From positions 41,536,268-41,600,267 of the forward strand of contig CM019699.1 of NCBI GenBank assembly GCA_009760885.1: a stretch of DNA of 64,000 nt, in the 5' to 3' direction. The translations under genes were made by a program, and so were the position numbers. Under the pieces are notes generated by a model that made no database searches, was not told the DNA's origin, and saw only the letters and a list, made by a program, of their open reading frames with translations. Source of the DNA: Achatina immaculata (lineage: Eukaryota > Mollusca > Gastropoda > Stylommatophora > Achatinidae). Positions 11,509 through 22,710 of the stretch are shown one piece after another (position 1 is the stretch's first letter; every line of letters starts with the position of its first letter).

Positions 11509-11955
11509 TGATCTTTATTTCAGAAGGGTTAAGAATTTGGAACGGAGGCCCATCTAACATTCTTCCCTTTATCATACAACTTTCACTCTGTTCCAGACAT
11601 TCTACAAATATGCTGCTCGTATAACAAACATAATTAACAGTAAAGTAACTACGTACACATAAAATGACTAACTACATACACATATATATGACTATCTACC
11701 AAACAAAAATTTCATTAATATTCAGAATAATGAGTTCGGTGTCTGTAGGAGTAGTCTAAAATAACTTTTAAGTTTTACGATTCATGGAAGCATGTGGTCG
11801 ACATCAAATAGATATTGTTTGTAGTTGTATGAAGGAGTATAGTTTATATTTTTTATACAGGATTGGGGGGGGGGGGGGTGTTCCAATGATGAGCAGCAGA
11901 ATAAGTAAAGCATTTCTTGTAAAGGTCAAGTCTAGGTTTTGGAAGACTTATGTTG
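11506..11955 (-). repeat. Interspersed repeat E, copy 2
   Basis: Minus-strand copy that ends in AATTCTTAACCCTTCTGAAA TAAAGATCAATC (read as two joined words) and then the CT microsatellite. It matches 128-350 and the plus-strand copy at 33.69-34.06 kb. It holds a G15 run near 11866 and runs into an AT dinucleotide array. Noncoding as far as I can see. Confidence 0.7.

Positions 11956-11956
<1 letters not shown>

Positions 11957-11997
<41 letters not shown>
11957..11997. repeat. (TA)n microsatellite
   Basis: About 20 uninterrupted TA units. Confidence 0.95.
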
Positions 11998-11999
<2 letters not shown>

Positions 12000-12000
<1 letters not shown>

Positions 12001-12605
12001 CTAATAATGTGGATGATATTTCTGTTAATCTAGTAGGTTTGGTGACAATTTGAGAACAGTTGTAGGATAATATAATATTGCTCCAAGTTGGAGAGAGAGA
12101 GAGAGAGAGAACACAAAGTTGTAATGATAAAATCGGTATTTCCGAAGTACTTCTTCCAATGTGAAGGATGAGTACGTTACTACTGGTTTCGAAAAAAACT
12201 TAGCGCGACCACTGTACGTATGATGAAAAGTTAAACAAACTCTATAAGTATCAGCAGAAAGTAAACGTCTCTGTGAATATTTTTCTTCTTACTTTACTTG
12301 CAGTGAGATTTAATCTTTACAAAAATGCTCACATGCTGAATCAAAGTAAAGACTAGCTGATTCTGCACCTTGCAAATTGAGCATCATCAGTCTACTGGCT
12401 TAGTTATCTTCCAACCGATTTCTCTGGTTGCTTTTTTTTACCAAACTGCAAAAGCTGAAGCCCCTTTTACACAGGAACACTAGACCCAGGAATAACCAAT
12501 ACTTCTCTGGGCTAATGTTCCTGTAGTTTGTTTTTTTTTTTATCACGCTTCTCTTCTTAAAACCAATACTTCTCTGGGATAATGTTCCTGTAGTTTTTTG
12601 TTTTT
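12000..12605. other. No recognisable gene; short (GA)n and duplicated 65-bp stretch
   Basis: It contains a small GA run near 12092. A local duplication carries CCAATACTTCTCTGGG and TAATGTTCCTGTAGTTT followed by a T-run, at about 12499 and 12563. No coding sequence is identified. Confidence 0.5.
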
Positions 12606-12610
12606 TTTAA

Positions 12611-13455
12611 TCACGCTTCTGGTATTCCACAGTGGGATGGCATCCACTGAAAAATGACTATGTAATGTGAGACAGATTTTGACAAGGCATCCTTACGGTC
12701 TTGTAGTTTGTTGCACTGAAGAGCTTTCAGTACCAATCTTGCATCCATGAGAATTATTATGGGGCGTGTATCAATTCTGGAGTCTGATAGTTTTTTCGAC
12801 TTCAGCAAAAATTGCCCTCACTTTTACACCATAGTTGTTGCAGTATTTTCCAGTGGGTATGGAAATCTTGTCAGTGGTGTTGTTTGGATATTCAATATGC
12901 GCTTCTGCCCTCCAATCTTTATGGCATTATGTGCAGATCCATCTGTATACACACGTATCCAGGTGTCACATGGATATTTGTCATCTAGAACACTAAGTGT
13001 GGCTGTTGATCTTACAAGACTGCTCTGCATCTCACCATTCTGCACACCTTTCACTTCAGTCTGAATAGTTATTTGTGTACAATCTGCTTCTTTCCATGGT
13101 GTATGCTCTGGTACAGATGATAATGGAGCGACTACAGTTGGAAGGTCAGGTATCAGCTTACGCAGACGCATGTCCTGATAAGTGAAGCTGCTTCTTTTAA
13201 GCCGTCTTAGTGCCAAGTTATCGAATCTGTCCTTCAGGGGATGGCTCCTTTGTGTCTCTACGTTCTTTTAGCGCTTGAACACAACTATTTTATGCATTTC
13301 TACTACTGACTTGGAGCTCATACCGACGGCTTCCAAAAGTTTCTGTTCTTTTTTAAATCGGTATTTTAGCGGTAATTGCCGGTTAACTGGGCGGTGGTTT
13401 TCAGGAATATTTGGACTTATTAGCAGTCTACGTACTGTTCGTCCATCACATGCTC
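12611..13455 (-). pseudogene. RNase H domain of a jockey/I-like LINE (family F), fragment
   Basis: The minus strand encodes RVYTDGSAHNAIKIGG, the start of a retroelement RNase H (TDGS carries the first catalytic Asp). Further on come ILMDARLVLKALQ and FQWMPSHCGIPE, the D-containing second block and the WxPxHxGxxxN/E block of these domains. Upstream residues (LRRLKRSSFTYQD, LPTVVAPLSSVP) fit the linker between RT and RNase H. Frameshifts separate the blocks and the RT is missing. It seems to have inserted into the Tc1 relic whose next piece begins at about 13.44 kb. Confidence 0.75.
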
Positions 13456-13555
13456 GATAGAAGACAGGTCAGAGGAAACAGCTGGCCATGGTAAGACATC
13501 AGTCTGCTGTAGCTGAAAGTGGTCCTTGACCACACGTGTTACGGTATGTGTGAGA
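13440..13555 (-). pseudogene. Tc1-like transposase, central fragment
   Basis: The minus strand reads TVTRVVKDHFQLQQTDVLPW then PAVSSDLSSIEHVMDE. This is the Tc1 block with an SPDLSPIEHLWD-type motif, degraded to SSDLSSIEH. It fits between the NNARPHV piece at 15.7 kb and the ALQEEWNN piece at 11.3 kb. Confidence 0.75.
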
Positions 13556-13744
13556 TAACTGTTGTGTTTTCAGAAAGAGGTTTGTCTCGCTCTGAACTTC
13601 CCGAGCACGGGAAAGGTCCATCACGGGAGGCGGAGGAACCCGTGACTGGCGGGAAAACAAAGCCTGGAAAAAAGGCGGGAATTGTGAAGAAAAGGGCTGA
13701 GCGAGTCCGATTACGTGTGGATGTGAAACGGAGAAGAAGGCTTT

Positions 13745-13960
13745 TTGTATCGTGCTGTGGTGAAGATGGACATCTCTGTTGTGAAGATGGACATCTCTGT
13801 GGTGAAGATGGACATCTCTGTCGTGAATCTCTGTCGTGAAGATGGACATCTCTGTCGTGAAGATGGACATCTCTGTCGTGAAGATGGACATCTCTGTCGT
13901 GAAGATGGACATCTCTGTCGTGAAGATGGACATCTCTGTCGTGAAGATGGATGTAATATT
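13745..13960. repeat. 21-bp minisatellite
   Basis: About ten tandem copies of GAAGATGGACATCTCTGTCGT with a few single-base variants and one shortened unit near 13823. Because 21 is a multiple of three, several frames on both strands stay open and give heptapeptide repeats such as REDGHLC. I regard these as by-products of the repeat and not genes. Confidence 0.95.
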
Positions 13961-14300
13961 GTTACTGGAGTTTTGGATGGATGAAAGGACTCTCCATGTG
14001 GCTGGGGCAACCTGCTGGCTGTCAAGATATCGTCATTCTCATTCTCATCTTCACCAAGTTCATCAATAAACTCAGTGTCTATGTGATACTCAGGACTTGC
14101 TTGAGATCTGTGCTTGTTGTTGCTAATGTGTGGCTAGTAAGAACCTGGTGATGGACTGTAACTGGGCTCAGTGGATAGCTAACGCAGCATTATTCCGCAA
14201 ATCACTGCCTGAAGTAAAAATCTCAATCTTAACTTATTGTACAAAAGTGAAAGATATAAAGTAACCAGAAGCCCGAATATAAACTGTTTCAATTGATCCA

Positions 14301-14315
14301 GTGACCTGACAGATA
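14301..14315. repeat. Target-site duplication of Penelope-like element, left copy
   Basis: GTGACCTGACAGATA occurs here and again at 15681-15695, bracketing the inverted-repeat-bounded element between them. Confidence 0.8.
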
Positions 14316-15680
14316 AAAGGGATGGCGACTGCAGTAAAACTGGTTGAAATAAATAAGGTAGATAGAGGTGTATGGTGCAGTTTTACAAAGTGAGGGAGGG
14401 AGTGAGTAAGGTGAGAAAAAACAAATAGAAAGTATGAGAATGTATAAATGAAAAACATACAACATCCGATATTTCGGACAGGGTGAAACTAGTACTCACG
14501 TACCACCCTCATAGCTTGGCAGTTAAAAACATACTGTTTCGCCATCTCCATCTCCTCCAGACCGAGCCTGAGACACGTGAACTTTTTGGGGAACCCCCAT
14601 TGGTGGCCTACAGACGGGACAAGAACCTCAGGGACCTTTTAATTCGTAGTCATCTTAAGACAGATGGCACGTTTTACGGTACCAGACGTTGCGGACGCCG
14701 TTGATGTAACACTTGTCCGTTTGTTGTCGAGGCTAGCCAGATCTCCTTCCCTAAGTCCATGTTATCAGTTCAGGAGGGTTTCACCTGTACTTCACGGAAT
14801 GTTATTTATGCTATTATGTGCAAACGTTGCTGTTTGAAGTACATAGGGGAGACTGGCTTACGGTTAGGAGATCGATTTCGCCAGCATCTCAATGATATTT
14901 CTAAGAGGGCCTGGACACCTGTGGCTAAACATTTTTGCCTTAGCAACCACAGGGGTAAACAAGACATTTCTGTCAGTGCGATCCGCTCTTGTTCTGCTGA
15001 TGTACGATCTCGGAGGGTCATAGAACAGCGCCTTATTTTCCAGACTGGCTGTCTCCACCCAGCTGGAATTAACAATGTCTACAGCTTCCTGTAAGTTCTT
15101 TATTTTTCCACTGGCCTTTTTTTTTTTACTCTATTCTCTTTCTCCATGCTACCCCTCCCTACCACCACCCTATTTTCTTCTCCGCCAACATATTGATGTC
15201 TTTAGGGTCTTGTCCTATTTACCAATTTCACATTTTCTCCCTGCAGGTGTTTATGTTCTTCATTCACTATCTCCCTGCGTCCCCTTTTCCCTCCCCTCTC
15301 CCCCCCCTCCTCGACACCTCTAGCGGCTATCATGTTTCTATTGCCTTCCCCTCACCCTTTTCTCCCACTTGTTCTCCTCCCATCTCTCCACCTCTTCTTG
15401 GCTCTATCGGGCATCTTTTGTTCAGAGGCAGCGTGGTCTTTCCTTCTCTCTTCTACTACACACTTTTCTGTTCTGACTCGGAGGAAGACATATTCAGATA
15501 AGTTCTTCATGTTTTTGTCTTGTTTTGTATGTATCCTCGAATAAGGCTCACGCCGAAATATCGGATGTTGTATGTTTTTCATTTATAGATTCTCATACTT
15601 TCTATTTGTTTTTTCTCACCTTACTCACTCCCTCCCTCACTTTGTAAAACTGCACCATACACCTCTATCTACCTTATTTA
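14316..15680 (+). mobile_element. Penelope-like element, 5'-truncated, with inverted terminal repeats
   Basis: The element is bounded by a 15-bp duplication. Its left end (about 14350-14478) and right end (about 15553-15680) are inverted copies of each other, sharing CAGTTTTACAAAGTGAGGGA and CATACAACATCCGATATTTC on opposite strands. Between them lies a GIY-YIG endonuclease reading frame but no reverse transcriptase. Penelope-like elements often carry an inverted or partial terminal repeat at a truncated 5' end, which fits. It sits inside a Tc1 relic. Confidence 0.75.
14483..15094 (+). pseudogene. GIY-YIG endonuclease domain of a Penelope-like element
   Basis: One frame runs from LTYHPHSLAVKNILFRH through PPLVAYRRDKNLRDLLIRSH to the nuclease. 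It is interrupted only by a TGA at 14702-14704, where CGRRRCNTC-type sequence would put Arg. The nuclease core reads NVIYAIMCKRCCLKYIGETG, the paired GIY/YIG strands with the Cys-rich insertion typical of Penelope-like elements. Conserved Arg (RFRQH) and Glu (VIEQRL) follow. It ends at TAA 15092-15094. The N-terminal reverse transcriptase is lost. In the intact family this nuclease would nick target DNA in the nucleus. Apart from one stop it is well preserved. Confidence 0.85.
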
Positions 15681-15695
15681 GTGACCTGACAGATA

Positions 15696-16430
15696 CTATT
15701 TTAACGTATACCACATGTGGACGAGCATTGTTTAGGTGTGATATCATGTCTGGTCCAGTCGCAATGAGATAAAGCTGCACTTGGGGTATTATGATTTCAA
15801 TTCTGTATCGTAAATCCGTCAGGTTGCTATTGATGATGATGAGGTTCGTTTTGCTGCATATGAAATTCCGCCCCAAACATTTACACTCCTCCTTTCATCC
15901 TGTCTTTCTGAAGCATATAGTCATCCATAAAACGTTTTTCTTCACCAAACCACGCCCATCATTGCATTGCAAACATAATCTGGACTCATCAGAGAGCAGA
16001 ATTCGTCTCCATTGATGATGGGGCCATGCCACGTCCTACCTGGCTCAAGGCAAGCAGGTTTGGCTATGGCGAACTGTCAGTACTGATCTAACTACAGGTC
16101 TGTGAGGTAAGAGGTTTGCCTCTCTGAGCCTGTTCGCACTATTCTGCCTGACACACGTCTTAAACCTGAAATGTTCCTGACAATTCATATTGCCCAGAAA
16201 AAGCTTGTTCTGTGACAGATGTCTAGTGCAGGGTTGGCAACTTGAGGGCGGGCACTTCCGTGGCGATCAGCAATGGATCTTTTTTGGTTGAAGCGGGCTT
16301 GAATGAGTGATATAGTGTTCCTGTAAACATTGAAGTGTTGAGATGCTGTTGATACAGTCGATACAGCAGCTAATCTCATTATAGCTACTGCTTGGTGTTG
16401 TTGGCTCAATGTTGGTAGTGTGAGAGATGT
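15696..16430 (-). pseudogene. Tc1-like transposase, N-terminal and catalytic fragment
   Basis: Reading down the minus strand, first a helix-turn-helix half (FNVYRNTISLIQARFNQ and SIADRHGSARPQVANPA). Then RNISGLRRVSGRIVR, INGDEFCSLMSPD (first Asp block, SDESRF in intact relatives), SVNVWGGISY, and HLNNARPHVVYV (second Asp block, DNARPHV, with Asp replaced by Asn). Stops and frameshifts are frequent. It is cut at 15695 by the Penelope-like insertion. Confidence 0.8.
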
Positions 16431-17754
16431 TTCTACTGAAATTTTAGTACTCTCTCTTTCAATGATTGCGTTTTAAGATGATTGTGATTAAAGCTATACA
16501 CTTACCGTCCTGTTATCTGTGTTCAGTTCTCCCCTATGGGTCTTTGTATGTGATTTCTCTCCAGCTATGATGATCTCCCCATGAAAATCACGATCCAGTT
16601 GTAACTGCACGGGTAAGTAAACAACACTCACACACGGCTCTGCACCAACTTCTATTTCACTTCACCCAAGAATATGTGCACAGTGCAGTTATACAATGCA
16701 AATAACACTAACCATAATATAATCATTTTTCTGCAGATATTTGAAGATAACAACTTGAATATGCTTAAAGGAGAAAATAATGAACCTAAGGTTGTTGACA
16801 ACTTAACCTCAGTTTGTAAACATGGTCAATGTCTGTACATTTTGATTACACGACTCTTGCTCCAATAGCGATGCCTCTATCATAGAAGCTCTTAGATTGT
16901 CACTTTTTGCAGCGAAACAACTATTTTAAGTCCAGCTGTTAGCAGCGACTATATAGTTACTTAAAAACTCTAACGATAATAGCTGACCTCCAGCAATTTT
17001 CACTCGCACATGAAAACATGTAAATTAATCATTAGTTTCTATTAGAATTTTTAAAAACTACTTCTAACGAATAATTTTTATTTTACTTTACATTTACCAA
17101 AATATCAGCAGAGATATTTGCTTACGTAGTAGAATGGTACGTTTTATAACAGAGGAATGTATTATATGTTTCTTTCTTTTTAAAGGTGAAGATTCAACAA
17201 TAACGTCATTCTTATCGTTTGAAGTTATAGTTAATTATAATGATGAATATAATACGTACAATCTGTTGCAACAAGATGTTTATGTTGCAAGTGAATATAA
17301 ATAAAGAAATATACGAAATATATACTATTTAAGTGGCAATTTTAAACTGAAATCAAGTGACAAAATATTCTGTAACACATTTACATCGGACTTCTCTGAC
17401 ACGAAGAAGAAAATAAATAAAAAAAAGAGACAAAAGAAACAGCATAATAAGACAGGGATTAATACACACAAAGGCAGACATGACAAATAATTAACAAAGA
17501 AAATAACTAACAAAGTAACAAATAAAATAACAGAGAAAACTTCTATTCCAGTTATCCCTCAGCGTTAAAAGACTACCTTTTTCTATAAATAGGCAGACTA
17601 GCAGACGGAGAGACAGACAGATAGATATCATATATTAGTTAACTGAACTGACTAAAGACTATTTGTTACTGGAATTCTGTTGCAAACAAAATTTAATGTC
17701 GAGACTGGAAATAATGACCATGTATGTTATACATTTGAGTTCCTGTAGACAGTC
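16431..17754. other. No recognisable gene
   Basis: AT-rich; short ORFs only, several of low complexity. Nothing identified. Confidence 0.4.
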
Positions 17755-18718
17755 AGCCATTCAGTCATTTGCACGTCCGTTGCGGAACCTTGTCTCCCTA
17801 ACAGCTCTCCTGTAGGCCTTTCGGTTGTAAGCAAGATGACCTACTGCTGAAGCAGATTATCAACGATGTCTTGCAGCCATCTTCGCCTTGGTCTCTTTCT
17901 TTTTTCCCACTATGTATCCTTTCAAGACGGTCTTCTCTAAATTATCATGAATTTTAATGTGTCCAGAACATTTAAGTTTTCTCTACTTAATCCTGTTTAG
18001 TAACCAGACGTCTTCAATATTAAGTTCTTGTAGTATGGATATATTTGTTCTTTTTTGTGTCCATGATATTTGAAGAACTCTTCTGTAGCATTTACATTCA
18101 AAGGCATTTATGTGTCTCTCAACTGTTCTGTTAAGTGTCCAGATCTCACAGGCATATGTTGCCATGGGAAAGATGCATGCCTTTAGAAATTTTATTTTTG
18201 ATGCTCTGTCTGTTCCTCTCCACAGCTTCTTTAGATGTTTTACTCTTTGAAGAGCGATAGAACTCCTTTTAATTTCCTTCAGTGTATCTCCATTATTAGT
18301 AATGATCCAAAATATTCAAACCTCCCCATCTCTTCAAATTTTTCCTCACTGATACATATTTCAGCTGCCTTATTTGTTTTGTCATTTGCCATCAATTTAG
18401 TTTTCTTCGCATTAAGACAGAAGTTTTGCTCTTCACTATTCTTACAGACTGACATAATTATTTTTTCCATTCTTTTTTCGTTTGTGGACAGTAGTACTGT
18501 GTCATTAGCATATCTAATCTCTGGTATTTTGTAACCTCCAATTGTTATGGCTTCGGAAAATACATTATCTACATCTTCTCTAACATTCCTCATTATATTT
18601 CCAGTATACAAGTTAAATAAGTAAGGTGGCAATATGCACCCCTGACGGACCCCTTGTTTTATGTCAAACCAAGTTGTTGTTTCACCATTTATTCTCACTG
18701 CTCTCTGTTGGTCTAGAT
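17755..18718 (-). pseudogene. RTE family A LINE, RT and C-terminal part
   Basis: The minus strand encodes DQQRAVRINGETTTWFDIKQ then GVRQGCILPPYLFNLYTGN. Next comes EIRYANDTVLLSTNE, where the second RT catalytic Asp region YADD has become YAND. YFGSLL and TYACEIWTLNRTVERH follow, down to the 3' terminus near 17755 (CCATTCAGTCATTTGCA on the plus strand, the family end). It is about 85-90 percent like the 43.6-kb copy by eye, with stops. Its upstream part is separated by a hAT transposon and continues at 22014. Confidence 0.85.
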
Positions 18719-18900
18719 CAGCAGTTCTCAGACCCTTTTGCTGCACGGCCTACATTTAAAAGTCAAACATTTTTGCGGCTCGCTAATAAAGTGCTTTATA
18801 TTTGCAAGTATAAATCTAATTTTATAAAGTATAATGTAATATTTTCTCTACACGATTAACTGCATATTCATTGCTACACAAAAGTTCTTTTTCATTTACC

Positions 18901-21412
18901 TTAAAAATGGCACTGTTTCCAGTTGGATAGCATGTCTGTTCTAGCTGGAATTTGTGACAAACACATTCGAAGATCATCCTCTACGTTCATTCTTGAACGA
19001 TATTTCGTTTTCATGGCAGTCAATGCGGAACACGAAACTTAGCATAAATAAGTTGTTGAAAAAGGTAGAACTTTCATCGCCATTGCTGACAAAAATGGAT
19101 ATTCTAGAGAAAGAGTGCACCAAAAGGAATAGATATCTACATCGGGGTCGTTAAATTTGATTTGTAATGTGCAATAGCTAGAAAGTTCCGCGAATTATTC
19201 TTATGCACGAATGCACCTTGAAAAGGATTACGAATCCAATCGTACGCCTTAATGTCTTCGGGCGTAAAGTATTGTCAAAATATTCAGCAAGAGATATCAG
19301 ATGCCCCTTTATTACACCAGTGATCTCTTCCAGAATCTCGCCATTACCTTCATTGCTGCTCTCTATAAATTCACAAAACAAGTGAAACATGTCTTGCGAT
19401 TTGTTCTCGAGTCGCGTGCGCCAAAGTCGTAGTTTCTTCTTAAAGGCTGGAACTTTGTCGCATGTCTTAAGTATACTGGCATCTTTACCCTGCAGTGATA
19501 TGTTCAAACTGTCCAAAAGACGAAAATGTCAGCAAGGTATGCCAGTATGGCAAGCCACTCAATATCAGCGACCTTACTTGCCAGGTCGAGATTGTGTTTC
19601 TGTCAAAAACTGCAACAGTTCTAAACGAAGCTCAAACACCCTTGCAAGAACTTTTCCTCTGGACAGACAACAACAGCCGAGTAGAATAGGAGATGTTTGT
19701 GTTCTGCATCTGACTCAATACACAGCTGAGCAAATAATCGACTGTTCACTGTTCTAGTTTTTATGAAGTTCACAACCCGAATAGAGTCTTCGAACACTGA
19801 TCTCAGAGTTTCATTCAACTTCTTTGAAGCGAGTGCCTCACGACTGATCATGCAATGGGTGCCTACAGTCTCTGTTGACAGTTGCTTTATGTGAATTACA
19901 ACACCACTGTTGCGTGTAGTCGCTGTGGCAGCACCATTGGTGCAGAAACCGATGCAGTTAGTCCACTGCAGTCCAAAAGTTGTGAAAAAATCGAAATATT
20001 TCATTGGCCGTCGTTCTTGCTGGCAGTGACTTGCAAACAAGAAATTCCTCTTACTTAATATTTTCCCAACAATAGCGAACATAAACAAGCAGCTGTTACT
20101 CGTTGGTGATATCAGTAGAACTCATCTAACTGAATAGCAAAACTTGGTAGATTGTAATCGTTTAGTTAGCTTCACAACAATGTCCTCAGACATTTCAGAT
20201 AATCTTCTGCGGACAGTATCGTTCGAGATGGGAATACTTTTCAGTTTTGTAGCGTATTCTAAGCCGAACAATACGTCACAAATCTCAACAGCAGCTGGCA
20301 TGATAAGATCTCCAATCGTGTGCGGTTTCTTTGATTTTGCGATTCTCTGGGCAATCAGATAGGATGCTTTAAGAGCTTTTTCGTTGAGAGTTTTTCTTGT
20401 TTTTAACACTGTCTTCTGTTTATTATATTCCTCGGCTTTCCGTTCGAAAAATTCTTTGGTTTTATTTTGTAGATCTGGATGTCTTTTAGTTAGATGACGA
20501 CGCAATTTCGTCGGCTTCACTGCCTCATTAGAGAGGATTTGCAAACAAATAACACTCTGTGGCAGATTTTGGTCATATGTTGACGGAACGAAACCGTACT
20601 TTACATCATATTTTCGAGAGTATTTAGTTTCCTTAGTTTTCTTACAAATATCAACGTCTATCAACATAGAAGGGACATATATTGAAGAAGTCAATCAATT
20701 TGCATACCTTGGCAGCTACATAGACCAGGATGGTGACACTAAAAAGGAAGTTAGGATCAGAATTGCAAAAGCAGCATCAATCTTCAAAAATCTTGAGAAC
20801 ATATGCAATTCAAAAGTTATAAGCACAAAAACCAAGTTAAGACTATTCAATTCAAATGTAACATCCACCCTCATTTATGCATGTGAAAGCTGGAAAACAA
20901 CTAAAGAAATAGACAAGAAATTAGACTCTTTTGAAAACAAATGCATAAGGAAAATACTCGGCATCAAGTGGAACGAATTCAAGAACAATGCAGAGATAAG
21001 ACAGATGACTGAGAAACAACCAGTCTCATGGGTGATTAGGAAAAGGAGATCAACGTATGTTGGTCACTTGATGAGAAGAAATGATCAGAGAATCCCAAAA
21101 TAAGCTATCAAGTGGAACACAACAGGCCAAAGAAAAAGAGGCAGAACGCGTGAAACTCTGAAGAGGACATTGTTAAGAGAGGCCAAATTAACAGGCATAA
21201 AATCCTTTGATGATGTTGAAAGACTTGCCGAAGACAGGAAAAACTGGCGAACTACTTTACGAGCCCTATGTGACGTATAACGGCACGGGAAGAATATAAG
21301 ATAAGAAGATAAGATCAACGTTAACGCCGTCTCGATCACAATGACTCTCGCTGCCACTACTATCAATTTGTTTGCGACAAGTCGAAAGTATACGTTTCAC
21401 AAATCGATCCAT
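18901..21412 (-). pseudogene. hAT transposase (ZBED5/Buster-like), broken
   Basis: Start ATG is at 21410-21412 (MDRFVKRILSTCRKQID); the stop is the TTA at 18901-18903 on the plus strand. Coding proceeds to 21322, is split by a family B insertion, and resumes at 20649. Domains: a BED zinc finger (VICLQIL ... KLRRHLTKRH), then PHTIGDLIMPAAVEICDVLF and SNDTVRRRLSEMSEDI. Next come the catalytic-core pieces CIGFCTNGAA and THCMISREALASKKLN, then LLFYSA. A C-terminal hAT dimerisation segment (TAMKTKYRSRMNVEDDLRMC) closes it. Frameshifts occur near 20120, 19620 and 19250. Several vertebrate ZBED genes derive from this family, but this copy is inactive. Confidence 0.88.
20658..21313 (+). mobile_element. 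RTE family B LINE, 3' fragment inside the hAT
   Basis: 5'-truncated copy encoding EEVNQFAYLGSYIDQDGDTK, STLIYACESWKTTKEIDKKL, VGHLMRRNDQRIPK and the basic RKRGR region. It ends with GTGACGTATAACGGCACGGG and the tail AATATAAGATAAGAAGATAAG. The 8-bp duplication ATCAACGT lies at 20650-20657 and 21314-21321. A TAA after RIPK marks a stop. It splits the hAT transposase after its residues VNVD. Confidence 0.88.
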
Positions 21413-22013
21413 TTTAGCCCCTAAAGTTTTAAAGTTTAAACAAAAAAAAAGGGCTATCCGAAAAGTCTCCACGATCACTACGTGGGTAACTGGAATCCGT
21501 TTATTAATCTAATACCAATTACACACAGCAAAAAGACCGAATAGCGGGTCTCAAGCCAACAAAATATGATTTTTAAACTAAAACACAGCTGTTGAGAATT
21601 ATATTTCATTTCTGCTCTCTCGCAGAACCTACGCCGACTGTTGTCTTAAAATTAAATTGTAAAACTGCACGTTTCACTGACACGGCCAGAAAGACTCCAG
21701 TGTCGCAGTTCAAAAGCGATGCCGTCTTTTTTATGTAGGTCACAGTTCTGTTTGATGCTGGAAGAAACGCTGTCTTGACCATCCTTTCTCCAATAGCCGC
21801 ACTGCGGACATACTAATAAAGTGACCTACAATTCTGCGGCTTGCACCCGTGCAGTCTGCTCCTAGAGCATATGCATTGCGTGAAAAATGCGGAATTTTTT
21901 TTTTATTGTATCTACTTTTTTTTTTTTTGGCTGCTTTGAGACTTCATTGCGGCCCACAATACTCCCTGTCACATTCCACCTTTGGGCCGCGTCCCATGAG
22001 TTGAGAACCACTG

Positions 22014-22180
22014 GAATAGATACAGTAGTGATATTAATTGTATAACATGTGTCGAAAGACACAGTATTTCATCCAATTCATAGTTTTTTTTTATTTCACA
22101 GAACGTAAATGATCTAATTGTACTACTGAAACACCTAAGTCTACTCATCCAAAGAAACATTTGACCTCTGATCATAGGGA
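22014..22180 (-). pseudogene. RTE family A LINE, upstream RT remnant beyond the hAT
   Basis: The minus strand gives THVIQLISLLYL directly against the hAT end. Family A at 43.6 kb has THLIQLTSLLYLDQQ there. The DQQ continuation lies at the other side of the hAT near 18711. Further upstream the match fades. This fixes the insertion point of the hAT. Confidence 0.75.
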
Positions 22181-22699
22181 TGTTTCAATCAAGTCTGTTC
22201 GAGATATTGTTTCGGTCTTTGTGATAAGGCCGATTGCCCAAACAAGAAATGAAATACAGGACGTAAGTAGTGACAAGTCTGAGATACGATGAATTAATCA
22301 GTCTTACAGAAAGATAACAAATGAGCGTATAAAGACAGGATACAACTTATTTTAAAAATCCATGACCAGTATATCGTAAATATTTTTTCGTTCTTCAGCA
22401 AAGAGTTATATTGTAAGTAACACGTGACACTCTTCTCGTGAAATATTTATGTCCAGCTCTAGTTTTATCCTGACTGGTTTACAAACTTTTGAAGAACATT
22501 AAATGTATTTACATGCTGTTGTGATAAAAAAAACCCAATAAACATGATGAATGAGGATGCACTGGGATCTATATGACAGAGAAATAAATGTATGTATTAT
22601 TTGCAAGTTTCGTTAGGTCTGTCACTTTCATTACACCTGTTAGAAATATTAATTCTGGCAGTTACATTACATCTGTAATTCACATTATTTGTGTCGGGT
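22181..22699. other. No recognisable gene
   Basis: AT-rich spacer. Nothing identified. Confidence 0.4.
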
Positions 22700-22710
22700 A
22701 GATTACCTCT

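Larger units (their letters stand above)
18719..22013 (-). mobile_element. hAT transposon, complete with both terminal inverted repeats
   Basis: The ends are CAGCAGTTCTCAGACCC at 18719 and, inverted, CAGTGGTTCTCAACTCATGG ending at 22013: hAT-type termini. The flanking 8-mers GTCTAGAT (18711-18718) and GAATAGAT (22014-22021) match at six of eight positions and are the decayed 8-bp target duplication expected for hAT. Outside the ends, the two halves of a family A reverse transcriptase join up, confirming the limits. A family B LINE tail (20658-21313) lies inside. Without it the transposon is about 2.6 kb, normal for the group. Confidence 0.88.

Noticed and set aside
13519..14069. Repeat-protein gene with REDGHLC or KMDISVV heptads
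   Set aside because: Open frames on both strands arise because the minisatellite unit is 21 bp; no start context, no non-repeat domain.
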